Assembly: GCF_007752345.1 (NCBI RefSeq)
Contig: NZ_CP036299.1
Coordinates: 3,249,501 to 3,313,500 of the forward strand
Length of the DNA: 64,000 nt
DNA from: Planctopirus ephydatiae
Lineage (GTDB): Bacteria > Planctomycetota > Planctomycetia > Planctomycetales > Planctomycetaceae
Direction: 5' to 3'
A program made the translations under genes and the position numbers. This document shows, piece after piece, positions 8,107-18,203 of the stretch. Every line of letters starts with the position of its first letter. Position 1 is the stretch's first letter. Below the pieces are notes generated by a model. It saw only the letters and a program-made list of their open reading frames with translations, searched no databases and had not been told where the DNA came from.

Positions 8107-9474
8107 TCAGGATGGCTCGTCGTCCTCTGGAAGCCGAGGATTTTCGGGAAAACCTAACGCGGTGTCTTGTCGACGATGCGGCGTGACCTCCTTCGATGAT
8201 CCACTGCCTTCCCCATGGCCAGCGAGACCCGATGTCGGCAAGGTCGATGGATTCCCGGAAATCGAAGGAGTCATCGGGGCATGACCGTTCTTAAGTTCCA
8301 GTGAGGAAGCACTGGGAGGAATGGTAATGTTTAACAGTTGTTCGTGCGGAGTGAGTGTCTGATCGATATTCCCGGGGACTCGCAACTTCTCTGGCAACCG
8401 TCGCTTCTCACTTCGAAAAGTCCACAGACCTAACATGATCCAGACGGCAACCAGGCCAGCAATCCCATAGGCCCAGACGGGAATGATCAGGGTTGTTTTC
8501 TGAATTGGTGGAATCCATTCTATCTCTCCAGCCAACAGCATCGGAGCTTTCCGCGGTTGATCCTGGGCTTCGTAGCCATACATTTTGAAAAAGTAACCGG
8601 CAACGACAACCTCTTCGACAAGATCCCCTCCCAGAGGCATCCCTTCTGGCTTTTGCGTGAAGACGACGACGGTGGGATTGTTTTGAGAATCCGCAGAGTA
8701 AAGCCAGCCTTCATAAACAGTCGTTAAGCCCTCGTCATTCGGACCTGGATCGTATTTGACAAGTTTTCGCAGAGTTCCCCGTAAGACGACCGGTTTTCCC
8801 CGATAGACTTCCGGGTGAAGGAACAGATCAACGAATGGCGAAAACTTCTTTTCGGTGGCGGCTTTGGAATCATGAGCGGCAATACGGGCCTTGCGATACT
8901 CAATTGCCAATTCCTGCAGTTGGGGAAAAGACATGAGGCTGGCAAGCTTGAGAATTCGAAAATAAGCCTCTCGATCTTCGACTTTTAGCCCGAGAGTGCT
9001 GTCACGGACATCTTTGAACACTGCGGGATTAATCGAAGCGCCGCCATCCAGCGTGATATCGAACTGACCAGCTTTTTTAGCGGGAAGATCACGAATACTT
9101 TCGACCGGGCGCCCCAGACTGGGAACCGGATCTTCAAACTGGATACCGGAGGGAAGCTTGTTTTCGGGCCCTCGACGTTCAAGGGTAGGGAAATCTCGCC
9201 CCTCCATGGGCGGAAGCGGAGTGGGCAACTCCTGAGATCCGCTACGAGGTGGAGTGACGTTTTTTCCCTGATCTGTTTGTGACGCCGCTGGAATCGAAGG
9301 AGAAGCTGAGTTCGTCGAAGCTCCACCTGAAGGTGGTAAAGAGGGAAGGGTTCGAACTGGTGGTTTCACAGGGGGAAGGTCTTCAAACTCATCTGAAAAC
9401 TGCGCCCCTGCCAGGTTGGCAGTTCCACCCCAGATTGCGATGAGAAATACGATCCGTCGAATCAGCCATGACAT
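8107..9474 (-). CDS. Exported or membrane-anchored protein of unknown function
   Basis: The 455-residue product starts with a signal peptide (SWLIRRIVFLIAIWGG... cleavage near AGA-QF), followed by a ~90-residue Pro/Ser-rich low-complexity stretch, a globular region of about 200 residues including KPVVLRGTLRKL (OB-fold-like strands, a guess), one transmembrane helix (LIIPVWAYGIAGLVAVWIML) and a Pro/Ser-rich cytoplasmic tail. ATG 9474 is preferred over an earlier in-frame start because it begins the signal peptide and has GAGG upstream. No named family was recognised; similar architecture is common in planctomycete envelope proteins. Confidence 0.75.
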   Translation of the reverse strand: MSWLIRRIVFLIAIWGGTANLAGAQFSDEFEDLPPVKPPVRTLPSLPPSGGASTNSASPSIPAASQTDQGKNVTPPRSGSQELPTPLPPMEGRDFPTLERRGPENKLPSGIQFEDPVPSLGRPVESIRDLPAKKAGQFDITLDGGASINPAVFKDVRDSTLGLKVEDREAYFRILKLASLMSFPQLQELAIEYRKARIAAHDSKAATEKKFSPFVDLFLHPEVYRGKPVVLRGTLRKLVKYDPGPNDEGLTTVYEGWLYSADSQNNPTVVVFTQKPEGMPLGGDLVEEVVVAGYFFKMYGYEAQDQPRKAPMLLAGEIEWIPPIQKTTLIIPVWAYGIAGLVAVWIMLGLWTFRSEKRRLPEKLRVPGNIDQTLTPHEQLLNITIPPSASSLELKNGHAPMTPSISGNPSTLPTSGLAGHGEGSGSSKEVTPHRRQDTALGFPENPRLPEDDEPS

Positions 9475-9734
9475 GATTGACCATCCTCTTTGCGGGCAGG
9501 CACTCCAGCTTGATCTGCACACCCTCCAACAATGACTTATGCAGTTATGCTCCAGTCCCTACAGTTTCACAAAAGCACGCAAACCTCCTGCTTATTCGAG
9601 ATTGTGCCGTGGTGCAAGCAGAGTGTCGAGTCGTCTCTGGCTGAATCCCGGAAACTGAAGCCGCGTGGAGCAGAGAATCGATCTGCACAAATGAGAAACT
9701 GAAGGTTGATCAAACACCGTCTCAAACCAGAATT

Positions 9735-10694
9735 TCAAAGGGATGGATTGATCTCACACTGGCAGTTTCCGGTTCCGAAGTCTGATCCACTGCGAATGCG
9801 AAAGCTCATGAATTGTTCATCACGCCTGAGAATGGTGACATGCACAGGCTCACCCGGCGGGTGCTTGGAAATAGCCGCGACCATTTGTCGCAATGTAGGA
9901 TTTTCAACGTCATCGATCGAAAGGATGCGATCTCCGGGACGTAAGCCGACCCGCGCTGCTGGAGAATTGGGAACAATACGGTCAATCACCACGTTCGAGC
10001 CAAAAGGCATCGCGCCGATGACTCCGAGGCACCCATTGACTTCTGAGCTGATCTGAAGACGCGGGTACCACTGTCGCAGAGCCGCCAATTCTTCACCAGG
10101 GATATTGAGTTTATCTGAAACATAAAGGACGTGAAGAGTATTGAGTCGCTTCAGATGTTTAAGCCCTTCGCGTCCTCCGGTATAACGCTCATCCAACAAC
10201 ACAAATTCAAATGTCGTCGAATTTCCGATGAAATGATCATTGACCGATTCGACCTGTGCACCGAGACGAGACAGGTGATCGATCGCCCGCATCCGGCGAA
10301 TCGAAAAGTTCTCCGACAAAGCGTCAAATGCAGCGTCGGCCACTTCTTTATGATGATACGTGGTTAATGATTCGATGGCAGAGAGGGCCGCTTCACCAGC
10401 TTCATTCTCATCAAGAACGGTCATATCTGAGAGAACATGAATCAATGAACGGCATCGATCGGGAGCCTGTTTGATCTGAGTCACAATCTCCGGGACGACA
10501 TTCTGGCCGGCCTTGATTAACTCTTCGGCGGCACGGCGTCGATTCGATGCAGATCCGCTGTTGAGATCGCGAATGTTTTTCGATGTCAGCTCCGGGCGAC
10601 TCAATTCCCCTTTGGGATTAGACGTCAAGGCAAACCAGAGAATCAATCCGAGAATGAGAGCGATGACCACATATCGACCAGGAATTGGCAGCAT
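9735..10694 (-). CDS. Membrane-anchored HEAT/leucine-rich/PDZ protein
   Basis: The 319-residue protein starts with an N-terminal membrane helix (YVVIALILGLILWFAL). Residues about 40-130 look like HEAT-type helical repeats (RRRAAEELIKAGQNVVPEIV), about 170-215 have a leucine-rich pattern (LKHLKRLNTLHVLYV), and about 225-310 form a PDZ domain (VIDRIVPNSPAARVGLRPGD followed by LSIDDV). PDZ domains bind peptide C-termini, so this is probably a protein interaction or quality-control factor on the outside of the cytoplasmic membrane. No protease domain is present. It lies between the zinc-ribbon gene and the exported protein gene on the same strand. Confidence 0.75.
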   Translation of the reverse strand: MLPIPGRYVVIALILGLILWFALTSNPKGELSRPELTSKNIRDLNSGSASNRRRAAEELIKAGQNVVPEIVTQIKQAPDRCRSLIHVLSDMTVLDENEAGEAALSAIESLTTYHHKEVADAAFDALSENFSIRRMRAIDHLSRLGAQVESVNDHFIGNSTTFEFVLLDERYTGGREGLKHLKRLNTLHVLYVSDKLNIPGEELAALRQWYPRLQISSEVNGCLGVIGAMPFGSNVVIDRIVPNSPAARVGLRPGDRILSIDDVENPTLRQMVAAISKHPPGEPVHVTILRRDEQFMSFRIRSGSDFGTGNCQCEINPSL

Positions 10695-10779
10695 TTGTTC
10701 CTCGCTCTATTGTGATTTGATTACGGCTTGCTCGAATCAATCGCACCATCAACAACAAAAAATCCCCTGGCAGAACGAG

Positions 10780-11010
10780 TCATGATTCAGGGCGAACCAT
10801 CACCTGTAATTGATCATCGAGATTCTCATCCATTTCCACAGTGATCACATTGGGACAACAACAGACGGGGCAATCCTCGACATATTCCTGAAAGCTTCCC
10901 TGTGAAAGGTCAACTGGCACAATAATCTCTTCGCCGCATGAAGGACAGATGTAAGCCGCCTCCAGAAATGTGCTGCGCTGCCGGCGTCGACGTCGCTTAG
11001 GTTTTGTCAT
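10780..11010 (-). CDS. CPXCG-motif cysteine-rich zinc-ribbon protein
   Basis: The 76-residue protein has an Arg/Lys-rich start followed by two Cys pairs: CPSCG near residue 22 and CPVCCCP near residue 47. This is the arrangement of the small CPXCG zinc-ribbon family widespread in bacteria, of unknown function. The second knuckle has three consecutive cysteines (CPVCCCP), one or two more than usual. It lies 85 bp upstream of the PDZ protein gene, possibly co-transcribed. Confidence 0.85.
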   Translation of the reverse strand: MTKPKRRRRRQRSTFLEAAYICPSCGEEIIVPVDLSQGSFQEYVEDCPVCCCPNVITVEMDENLDDQLQVMVRPES

Positions 11011-11305
11011 CCTTCAAATCCTGAATTTAGATTTCATTACAGCAACAGCTCCGGGCCCTGTTCTGTTAGTGCATGTGGCCTCTCAAGGATGATAGCCAGC
11101 AGCTTCAAATTCACCGGGAGGCAGTACCTGTATGGAGTCGAAGCTATCGATGATGACTTTTTGCAGCGATCCCTAGTTGCAAAAAAGCGACAAATTCTGA
11201 CGAATCGTTACATTTGGCAGCGCCTGTCGCTAATTTTCCACGCAAATCAAGAAAAATCCTCACCTCGAACTTGAGAACTCACTGCAACAGTGAAATAGTT
11301 CAAAA

Positions 11306-11992
11306 ATGCTCAAGTTCGGCGAAAAACTGCTCCCGTCCTCCTGCTTGTCGTATCTGGCCTTTCGTCTGGCCTGGCGGCAAACGGTCGAGGCACTCATTTA
11401 TCAGCAGCAACCTCTCGAAGATCGATACCAGACGCTTTCAGGCGAAGATTTCCTGGCGTTCGAGAAAAAGAAACCAACAACTTCAGGATTTCTGTGCGAA
11501 GTTCCCTTTCTGTCTGAAGTCGCACCTCAGGTGCAGTTGGATCTGCTTTCCAATTTCTGGTCGCGACACATCAGCCTGGCGAGCTATCGAGCCTCACTTC
11601 TGGATGAGGCGATTCTGTATGCTGCCTGTGAATCTGCAGCGAGTCTGCTGGAGCATGATCCTCATGCAGTGCCACTCCATCTGAAGGGTGGGCCACTGGA
11701 TGTGACTTTTCCCGTGGACGAATCACTCTCAGCCGAGATTCGCAAGCTCTATCTGGATCTGCCCAGCGAAGGCGATTATCTGCTGATCGGGCAATTTCTG
11801 GATGTACCACCCGAAGAATGCCGCAAGCTCAAGAAGAAATTTGGCCTGCGATCCATCGAAACCGAGGAGCTCTTTGACATTCTCGGACGCTGGACCATAC
11901 AGCCAGCTATGAATGACCGTCTGGCTGGACTGCTCTCGCCCCAGGAGATATCCAGACTTCGCAAGATTCTGGACCGTCACATTCGCATCTGA
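11306..11992 (+). CDS. Conserved-looking cytosolic protein of unknown function
   Basis: The 228-residue frame has no signal peptide or membrane segment and no motif I recognise. It is mostly helical, with many Leu, Glu and Arg residues, including LPSSCLSYLAFRLAWRQTVE near the start and a C-terminal SPQEISRLRKILDRHIRI helix. Codon usage and composition match neighbouring genes and no competing frame is better, so it is probably a real gene. It stands between the divergent zinc-ribbon gene and the convergent methyltransferase gene. Confidence 0.65.
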   Translation: MLKFGEKLLPSSCLSYLAFRLAWRQTVEALIYQQQPLEDRYQTLSGEDFLAFEKKKPTTSGFLCEVPFLSEVAPQVQLDLLSNFWSRHISLASYRASLLDEAILYAACESAASLLEHDPHAVPLHLKGGPLDVTFPVDESLSAEIRKLYLDLPSEGDYLLIGQFLDVPPEECRKLKKKFGLRSIETEELFDILGRWTIQPAMNDRLAGLLSPQEISRLRKILDRHIRI

Positions 11993-12049
11993 GAAGCATC
12001 CATCTTCATAACTTTCGATGTCTAACACAGCGAAAGTCCCGTGTTCATC

Positions 12050-12838
12050 TCAGCGAGCCAGTGCATAAAGCAGAATTCCGGTCGCGACGGAGACATTCAG
12101 CGAACCCACGGCTCCCTGACTGGGGATCGAGCAGACTTCATCACACAGTTCGAGTGTGAGACGCCTCAAGCCACCTTCTTCGTTACCAATCACGATCAAC
12201 CACGGGCGATCCGCCTTGATTGATGAAAGTGGCTGCTGGGCATGCTCCGATGTCCCTAAGACCCAGACGCCACTTTTCTTGGCAAGTTCGAGAGCACGGG
12301 CAAGGTTAGGGGGTTGTGCGAAAGGAATCGATTCCAGTCCACCTGCCGATACATCGTAGGCTGTCCCTGAAAGCGGTGCCGACCGGTCTCTCGTGGCGAT
12401 GATGCCGCGAACTCCGAAAAATGCAGCAGCACGGAAGACGGCTCCCACATTGTGAGGATCTTGCAGGCAATCCAGTGCCAGCCAGATGCCATGCCGATTA
12501 CTTTCTATTCCGCCGGATGGATCACTCTTCTGTGCTAATGGGCCCGGTGGAGCAAGTTCAAAGAGTTGCTCCACTGTCAAAGGAGCTCGGTCGCGAACCG
12601 TGGCTTCCGAACTGCTTTGCCTTTCGAACTTTCCACCGCGATCTTTTCCGCTCGCGGGTCGTTCAGAACCACTGGAGGGAAGGGCCGTTCGAATGGGAAT
12701 GCGATGCACTCTCGCCTGTTCGAGTACTTCGCTCCAGGCACTGGAAGGATTGGCTGTGGTGACAATTTCGAGGACATCGTGTGGTCGATATTGCAGGGCA
12801 GCGAGGACACTATGAGGATTTCGCAGGGTGACTGTCAC
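12050..12838 (-). CDS. SpoU-family 2'-O-ribose RNA methyltransferase (TrmH/RlmB type), copy 1
   Basis: The 262-residue SPOUT enzyme uses SAM to methylate a ribose 2'-OH in rRNA or tRNA. All three SpoU motifs are present: LDCLQDPHNVGAVFRAA (motif 1 with Asn and Arg), VIGNEEGGLRRLTLELCD (motif 2) and IPSQGAVGSLNVSVATGILL (motif 3). An N-terminal substrate-binding domain like that of RlmB precedes it, with a ~40-residue polar insertion of Ser/Arg/Lys between the two. A second paralogue follows immediately upstream on the same strand with only 47 bp between them. Confidence 0.9.
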   Translation of the reverse strand: MTVTLRNPHSVLAALQYRPHDVLEIVTTANPSSAWSEVLEQARVHRIPIRTALPSSGSERPASGKDRGGKFERQSSSEATVRDRAPLTVEQLFELAPPGPLAQKSDPSGGIESNRHGIWLALDCLQDPHNVGAVFRAAAFFGVRGIIATRDRSAPLSGTAYDVSAGGLESIPFAQPPNLARALELAKKSGVWVLGTSEHAQQPLSSIKADRPWLIVIGNEEGGLRRLTLELCDEVCSIPSQGAVGSLNVSVATGILLYALAR

Positions 12839-12885
12839 AAAAGACTTTCCATGGTAAATAGTGGCATTTCGCCATACTGAATTTG

Positions 12886-13698
12886 CTATTGAATCTTCGC
12901 AGACTGCCGCTGGATTTCGGCCAGTAAGATCCCGGCAGCCACAGCAGCATTCAAAGACGATGTTTTACCCGCCATAGGGATCCGTACCTGAATATCGCAA
13001 GCTGATAGCAGAGAAGAAGAAACACCTTTCCCTTCGTTGCCAATAATCAAACACAATGGCGCAGGGATCGCGACATTCCAGAGGGATTGCTCGCTCTTCT
13101 CTGTGGCAGCCAGGATTTTCATGCCCCTCGATTTTAGCTGATCGATCGCTCGTTCGAGAGCTGGAACACGATAGATGGGCAGGAAGTTGACGGCACCGGC
13201 AGAACTTCTTGCTGCCTGACTGTTCACACCCGACTGACCTTTTTCAGGAAGCACGATCCCACCGGCACCCAAGGCTTCCGCACAGCGAATGATGGCACCC
13301 AGATTAAAGCTGTCTTGAATTCCATCCAGGATGACCAGAAGCGCCGGGAGTTGTGCCTGGAGCAGACCATCAAAATCCGCATAAGGAAACTCCGGCATCC
13401 GGGCAGCCAGCCCCTGATGATCTTCGGCTCGAATCAAACGAGAAAGCTCATCAGCAGTCGAAGCCACCAGATGGATCCCGGCTGCTTCACAAAGATCTTT
13501 GAGCGAAGTCGAATCGGTTTCCAAGGAATCGCCCAGGGGCAAATCGCCCAGGGGATCATGCGGCGAAAATCGATGAGAATCGTAATGCAACTCCAGAGGA
13601 ATCCAGTATTTGGCGTGAATCGTGGCCGATACGAGGTGGCGTCCCCAGATCCAAGAACGATTATGGTTTCCAAGTAGTTTCGGCACCGAAAATCTCAA
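12886..13698 (-). CDS. SpoU-family 2'-O-ribose RNA methyltransferase (TrmH/RlmB type), copy 2
   Basis: The 270-residue product has the RlmB-like N-terminal signature WGRHLVSATI and the three SpoU motifs: LDGIQDSFNLGAIIRCAEA, LIIGNEGKGVSSSLLSACD and IPMAGKTSSLNAAVAAGILL. It is about as diverged from copy 1 as two separate SpoU subfamilies usually are, so a recent duplication is unlikely. One of the two may be the 23S G2251 methyltransferase RlmB and the other a tRNA enzyme; the sequence does not settle which. It is first of the pair on the minus strand. Confidence 0.9.
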   Translation of the reverse strand: MRFSVPKLLGNHNRSWIWGRHLVSATIHAKYWIPLELHYDSHRFSPHDPLGDLPLGDSLETDSTSLKDLCEAAGIHLVASTADELSRLIRAEDHQGLAARMPEFPYADFDGLLQAQLPALLVILDGIQDSFNLGAIIRCAEALGAGGIVLPEKGQSGVNSQAARSSAGAVNFLPIYRVPALERAIDQLKSRGMKILAATEKSEQSLWNVAIPAPLCLIIGNEGKGVSSSLLSACDIQVRIPMAGKTSSLNAAVAAGILLAEIQRQSAKIQ

Positions 13699-13974
13699 AT
13701 CTCTGTTGGCAGGTTCTGTAGCAAGGTCGTGAAAGAGAGCCTGCTGATTTCAAATGTCGACGGGGTCAATCTGGCATTGCCAGGCATGGAACCATCACTC
13801 GACCTCGACTCCAGGCGAAGTCCTGGCTGTCGCCATGTCAAACAGTTGTCGAGATTCTATTGTATGAGGATAAGATCAGGACTTGCCAATTGCGAGCAGT
13901 GAGGCGACACTCGTTGAATTCCTTTGCCAACTGGCAAAAGCAGGTCATGACCCTCTCGATGAGTTCAGCATAAG

Positions 13975-14793
<819 letters not shown>

Positions 14794-14914
14794 AGGCTTT
14801 GAAAAAGAGGTTGGATCTCATAGAGAAAATTGTTGGAACAAGGATTGATTTTGAGCAGGCCCAAGGCAACACTCTAATTTTCATTAGAATTTTGTCCCTC
14901 CTGGAGCCTGCTGT

Positions 14915-15994
14915 ATGCCTGCCCAAACTCCCCGTTTCAAAGCGTTCTCAGCCCGACCGGGATTCACACTGATCGAACTGCTGGTGGTGATTGCCATCAT
15001 TGCCATTCTGATCGCCTTGCTGTTACCAGCCGTCCAGCAAGCCCGGGAAGCCGCCCGCCGGACACAATGCAAAAACAACCTCAAGCAACTTGGCTTGGCA
15101 CTACACAACTACCACAGTTCTCTCAACACATTCCCGCCAAGCATGTCTCATGGTGGAGCGGCCAGTTACACGGGTGGCGCCAACTGGAGTGTGCTGGCGT
15201 TTCTGACACCTTATCTGGATCAGAGCAATGTCTATAACGCGATGAATGTCAACTTCCCGACCTACGATGCGACGTTCAACATCAGTGCGCCAAATCGAGT
15301 GGCTGCGGGAACTATCGTCCCCTCGTTCCTGTGCCCGAGTGATCGTGGAACCGCCATTATCAGCAATGTGCTGGGTGTCACAACCGGTTTGGGCCCGACG
15401 AACTATGTGGCCTGTAATGGAACAGGAACAGTTGGGCGCGACGGGCTGACAACTGGCGGTACGAGCACAAACTACCCTGGCTCGCCATATCAAACCGATG
15501 GTGTGCTCTTTGCCAATTCGAGAACACGTATTGGCGATATCACCGATGGTACCAGTAATACGATCTGTTTCTCCGAATCGCTCCTGGGTGATCGTACAGC
15601 CAATGGCACGACCTTGAGAGAACGTGCTTTTGCCGTCGCGACTCCCTCCTATTCCTACAGCACCTTCAACGATGCGGGTTGCACTTCGGCAACAACCTGG
15701 GCCGATGGAACCGCCAGAAACCCCAAGGGCTACAGTTGGATTCACGGTGAAATCGGCGCAGCCTCATACAATCATTACTACGGGCCGAATTCAAGAAACT
15801 ACGATTGCGGTGGCAATGCCCTCGAGCTTGGTGGCACTGCCATTGGCTGGCGTGCAGCACGCAGCATGCATAGTGGTGGAGTTCACACCCTATTGGCAGA
15901 TGGCGCTGTTCGTTTCGCCAGCGAGAACATCGACCTCTCTGTATGGCGATTCCTTTCCACGAGAGATGGGCGTGAAGTCACGAGTGAGTTCTAG
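14915..15994 (+). CDS. DUF1559 prepilin-like protein (planctomycete type, H-X9-DG tail)
   Basis: The 359-residue protein has a type IV pilin-like N-terminal methylation motif, PGFTLIELLVVIAIIAILIA, followed by the conserved AVQQAREAARRTQCKNNLKQLG region and the DUF1559 body. It ends with the H-G-x-DG element (HSGGVHTLLADGAVRF) that names the H-X9-DG family. The Ser/Thr/Asn/Gly-rich middle fits an exported surface protein. Planctomycetes encode many paralogues, often used as pseudopilins of a type II/IV-like system. GGAG ten bases upstream sets the start. Confidence 0.95.
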   Translation: MPAQTPRFKAFSARPGFTLIELLVVIAIIAILIALLLPAVQQAREAARRTQCKNNLKQLGLALHNYHSSLNTFPPSMSHGGAASYTGGANWSVLAFLTPYLDQSNVYNAMNVNFPTYDATFNISAPNRVAAGTIVPSFLCPSDRGTAIISNVLGVTTGLGPTNYVACNGTGTVGRDGLTTGGTSTNYPGSPYQTDGVLFANSRTRIGDITDGTSNTICFSESLLGDRTANGTTLRERAFAVATPSYSYSTFNDAGCTSATTWADGTARNPKGYSWIHGEIGAASYNHYYGPNSRNYDCGGNALELGGTAIGWRAARSMHSGGVHTLLADGAVRFASENIDLSVWRFLSTRDGREVTSEF

Positions 15995-16245
15995 TTTCTT
16001 CGCACCTCGCACTTCAATCAACATGCAAAACCAGCCACCACAAAGAGCCGCCATGAACCTTGATCAGAGATCGTCGAGATACGACCTACTCCCCGATGAT
16101 TGACAGCAGCAGAACTGGTTCTTAGTCGTTGATCATGCAGTATTATGTCAGAATCAATTACAGGCGTAATGAGATCATGCCCGCCCCGATCGACATACCC
16201 CAAATCGCAGATGACATTCTGCCCGACGGGCGTTAATCTCAAGTG

Positions 16246-16590
16246 ATGGAAGAGAAGACTGACGCAACTGCCCGTCCCATCGAATGTGCCGAAAAACTCA
16301 AAGTTCTCGGCGAACCAATCCGGTTTCGCCTGATCGAGGCTTTGCAGGCTGGTTCTATGGCAGTGGGCGATCTGGCGGAATTGCTGGAATTGCCGCTCAT
16401 GCTCGTTTCTCATCATCTGAAAGTTCTGCTCGAGTATGGATTTGTCCAGAGGCAGAAAGAAGGTCGTTTTGTCTATTACTCTCTCGGAGACGACGTCCTG
16501 CGCATGAACAAGCTCAATCTCGGCTGCTGCGAACTCAGCTTTCCTGCTTCAGAAGATCAGCGACCCAAGTCGGGTGGAGAGTCGCTGTGA
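16246..16590 (+). CDS. ArsR-family winged-helix transcriptional regulator
   Basis: The 114-residue protein has the ArsR fold: AEKLKVLGEPIRFRLIEAL at the start, the helix-turn-helix AVGDLAELLELPLMLVSHHL with recognition helix, and the wing RQKEGRFVYYSL. The family ELCVC metal-binding motif in the recognition region is absent; a Cys pair (NLGCCELSF) occurs at the C-terminal end instead. Metal sensing through that pair is possible but not shown. ATG 16246 is preceded in frame by GTG 16243; either could start it. No regulated metal operon is adjacent. Confidence 0.85.
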   Translation: MEEKTDATARPIECAEKLKVLGEPIRFRLIEALQAGSMAVGDLAELLELPLMLVSHHLKVLLEYGFVQRQKEGRFVYYSLGDDVLRMNKLNLGCCELSFPASEDQRPKSGGESL

Positions 16591-16633
16591 GCTGCTGATA
16601 ACTTGAAGTCGATTCGACAATCCCGGGAGTCGG

Positions 16634-16657
16634 TTACCGATTTAATTACCGATTTAA
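16634..16657. repeat. Perfect tandem duplication of 12 bp
   Basis: TTACCGATTTAA occurs twice in immediate succession (16634-16645 and 16646-16657) in the gap between the ArsR gene and the convergent radical SAM gene. It is short and may be a replication slippage product. Confidence 0.6.
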
Positions 16658-16798
16658 GCTGAGAAAAGACAATTCAAAGTGAATCAATGTTGTTGCACGA
16701 TATTGAATGTGGCTGGTATCTGCAGCTTTGGGTATTTGCTTGACGGCACCTTCTGATTCGGCTTGCCCACTTCGATTTGCGATCTTCGTCAGGAGCGA

Positions 16799-17857
16799 TC
16801 ACTGGAATAATCTCAATTGCGAACTTTGAGGTGCAGGCCTGCTGAACTGCGAACAATCAAGAGGCGCAAAGTTTTTGAAGCCATACTTTTGCTGAAAGAC
16901 ATGGAACATCGTTTTGATCTGTTCAGCAATCGGGCCCGCCCCTGTCATCCGCTGGCCCCAGGAGGAGTTATTCAGGCCTCCCTGCCGTGTGTGTCTGATG
17001 AGGCTTTCCACCTTTTCCGCTTTGAGGGGTTGAGTCCGTCTCAGCCATTCCAGAAAAACGGGTTCAACAGTCAGTGGCAATCTGAGCAAGACATAGCCAG
17101 CGGCCTGAGCACCCGCTTCACGAGCAGATTTCATGATTTGCGGCATCTCGTGATCATTGAGGCCGGGAATCATGGGCGCAACCATGACTCTGACAGGGAT
17201 CCCCTCTTTCGCCAGAAGTTCAATGGCCCGCAATCGAGCTGCGGGAATACTGGTGCGAGGCTCCATCTCTCGAGCCAGTTGAGGTTCAAGAGTAGTGATC
17301 GAGATGGCCACATGCACCAGATTCCGCAAAGCCAGCGAAGCCAATAACTGCTTGTCACGTACGACCAGTGCATTCTTGGTGATCAGCGTGACCGGTTGAT
17401 TGAATTCATCCACGACTTCGAGGCATTGGCGAGTCAGTCCCAACTCTCGTTCGACGGGTTGATAGCAATCGGTCACTCCACTGAAAGCGATGGGTTCTGA
17501 CTGCCACGATCGACGCGAGAGAAACTTTTTGAGGAGAGCAGGTGCATCTCGTTTGACAACAATCTTGGTTTCAAAATCAAGACCCGCATTTAACCCCAGA
17601 TACTCATGCGAATTTCGGGCATAACAATAACTACAGCCATGGATACACCCGCGATAAGGATTGACACTGTATCGAAACGGGATGTCTGGGGAATTGTTCT
17701 CAGAGACGATGGTCTGGGATGAATCTTCAATCAATTCAATCGGGCGATGTTCCCGTTGATGCAAGTATTCTTCGTCCCATTCGAGATGCTCCAGGTCGGG
17801 CACCGCGTGGGTATTTTCGAAGCGATTGGGAGGATCGAGGTGAGATCCGTGCCGCAT
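16799..17857 (-). CDS. Radical SAM protein of the PA0069/SplB-like family
   Basis: The 352-residue protein has the radical SAM cluster-binding motif in NPYRGCIHGCSYCYAR, with Cys at 71, 75 and 78 when starting at ATG 17857. That start has GAGG upstream; the longer reading frame begins 35 codons earlier without support. SFIT-type SAM and TIM-barrel residues follow (LITKNALVVRD, VAISITTLEPQLAREMEPR). It is related to the family annotated PA0069 and resembles spore photoproduct lyase in the N-terminal half, but no function is established. Confidence 0.88.
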   Translation of the reverse strand: MRHGSHLDPPNRFENTHAVPDLEHLEWDEEYLHQREHRPIELIEDSSQTIVSENNSPDIPFRYSVNPYRGCIHGCSYCYARNSHEYLGLNAGLDFETKIVVKRDAPALLKKFLSRRSWQSEPIAFSGVTDCYQPVERELGLTRQCLEVVDEFNQPVTLITKNALVVRDKQLLASLALRNLVHVAISITTLEPQLAREMEPRTSIPAARLRAIELLAKEGIPVRVMVAPMIPGLNDHEMPQIMKSAREAGAQAAGYVLLRLPLTVEPVFLEWLRRTQPLKAEKVESLIRHTRQGGLNNSSWGQRMTGAGPIAEQIKTMFHVFQQKYGFKNFAPLDCSQFSRPAPQSSQLRLFQ

Positions 17858-18203
17858 GCGTTGACCCTCAGATAAAGCGACTCGCACCAAATATATACAA
17901 AAGTACACATTCATGGCAAGTGATTTTCGGGATGTGAGTCCGGAACACAAAGATCTGGGCATTCGACTGGCAGAACTTTGTTCGCTCCGATGAACCGCCA
18001 GAGCGTTGTTTCGTCAATTACTGTTTGCTGCCCCATAAGCTGTTTGCCTAAAGCCGCAAGCATTTCCAATGAGCGGATTGGCGCAGGGCTCCAGTCTTGT
18101 GAAGCCGAAAGAACCAGATTAGCTTCTTCAGATTGTCGGGAAGGCTGCACAGACTGAATGTGCTGACTGCTGCAGACTCAACACCGATCCGGGAGATGCT
18201 CTG
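17858..18203. other. Intergenic region between radical SAM and FAH-family genes
   Basis: About 346 bp of divergent upstream DNA. A minus-strand GTG frame (17911-18150) covers part of it but lacks family resemblance or a ribosome binding site. No regulatory structure was recognised. Confidence 0.4.

Noticed and set aside
17911-18150. GTG-initiated 79-codon minus-strand frame between radical SAM and FAH-family genes
   Set aside because: Weak start signal and no family pattern; it could be a real small gene, but nothing in the sequence supports it.
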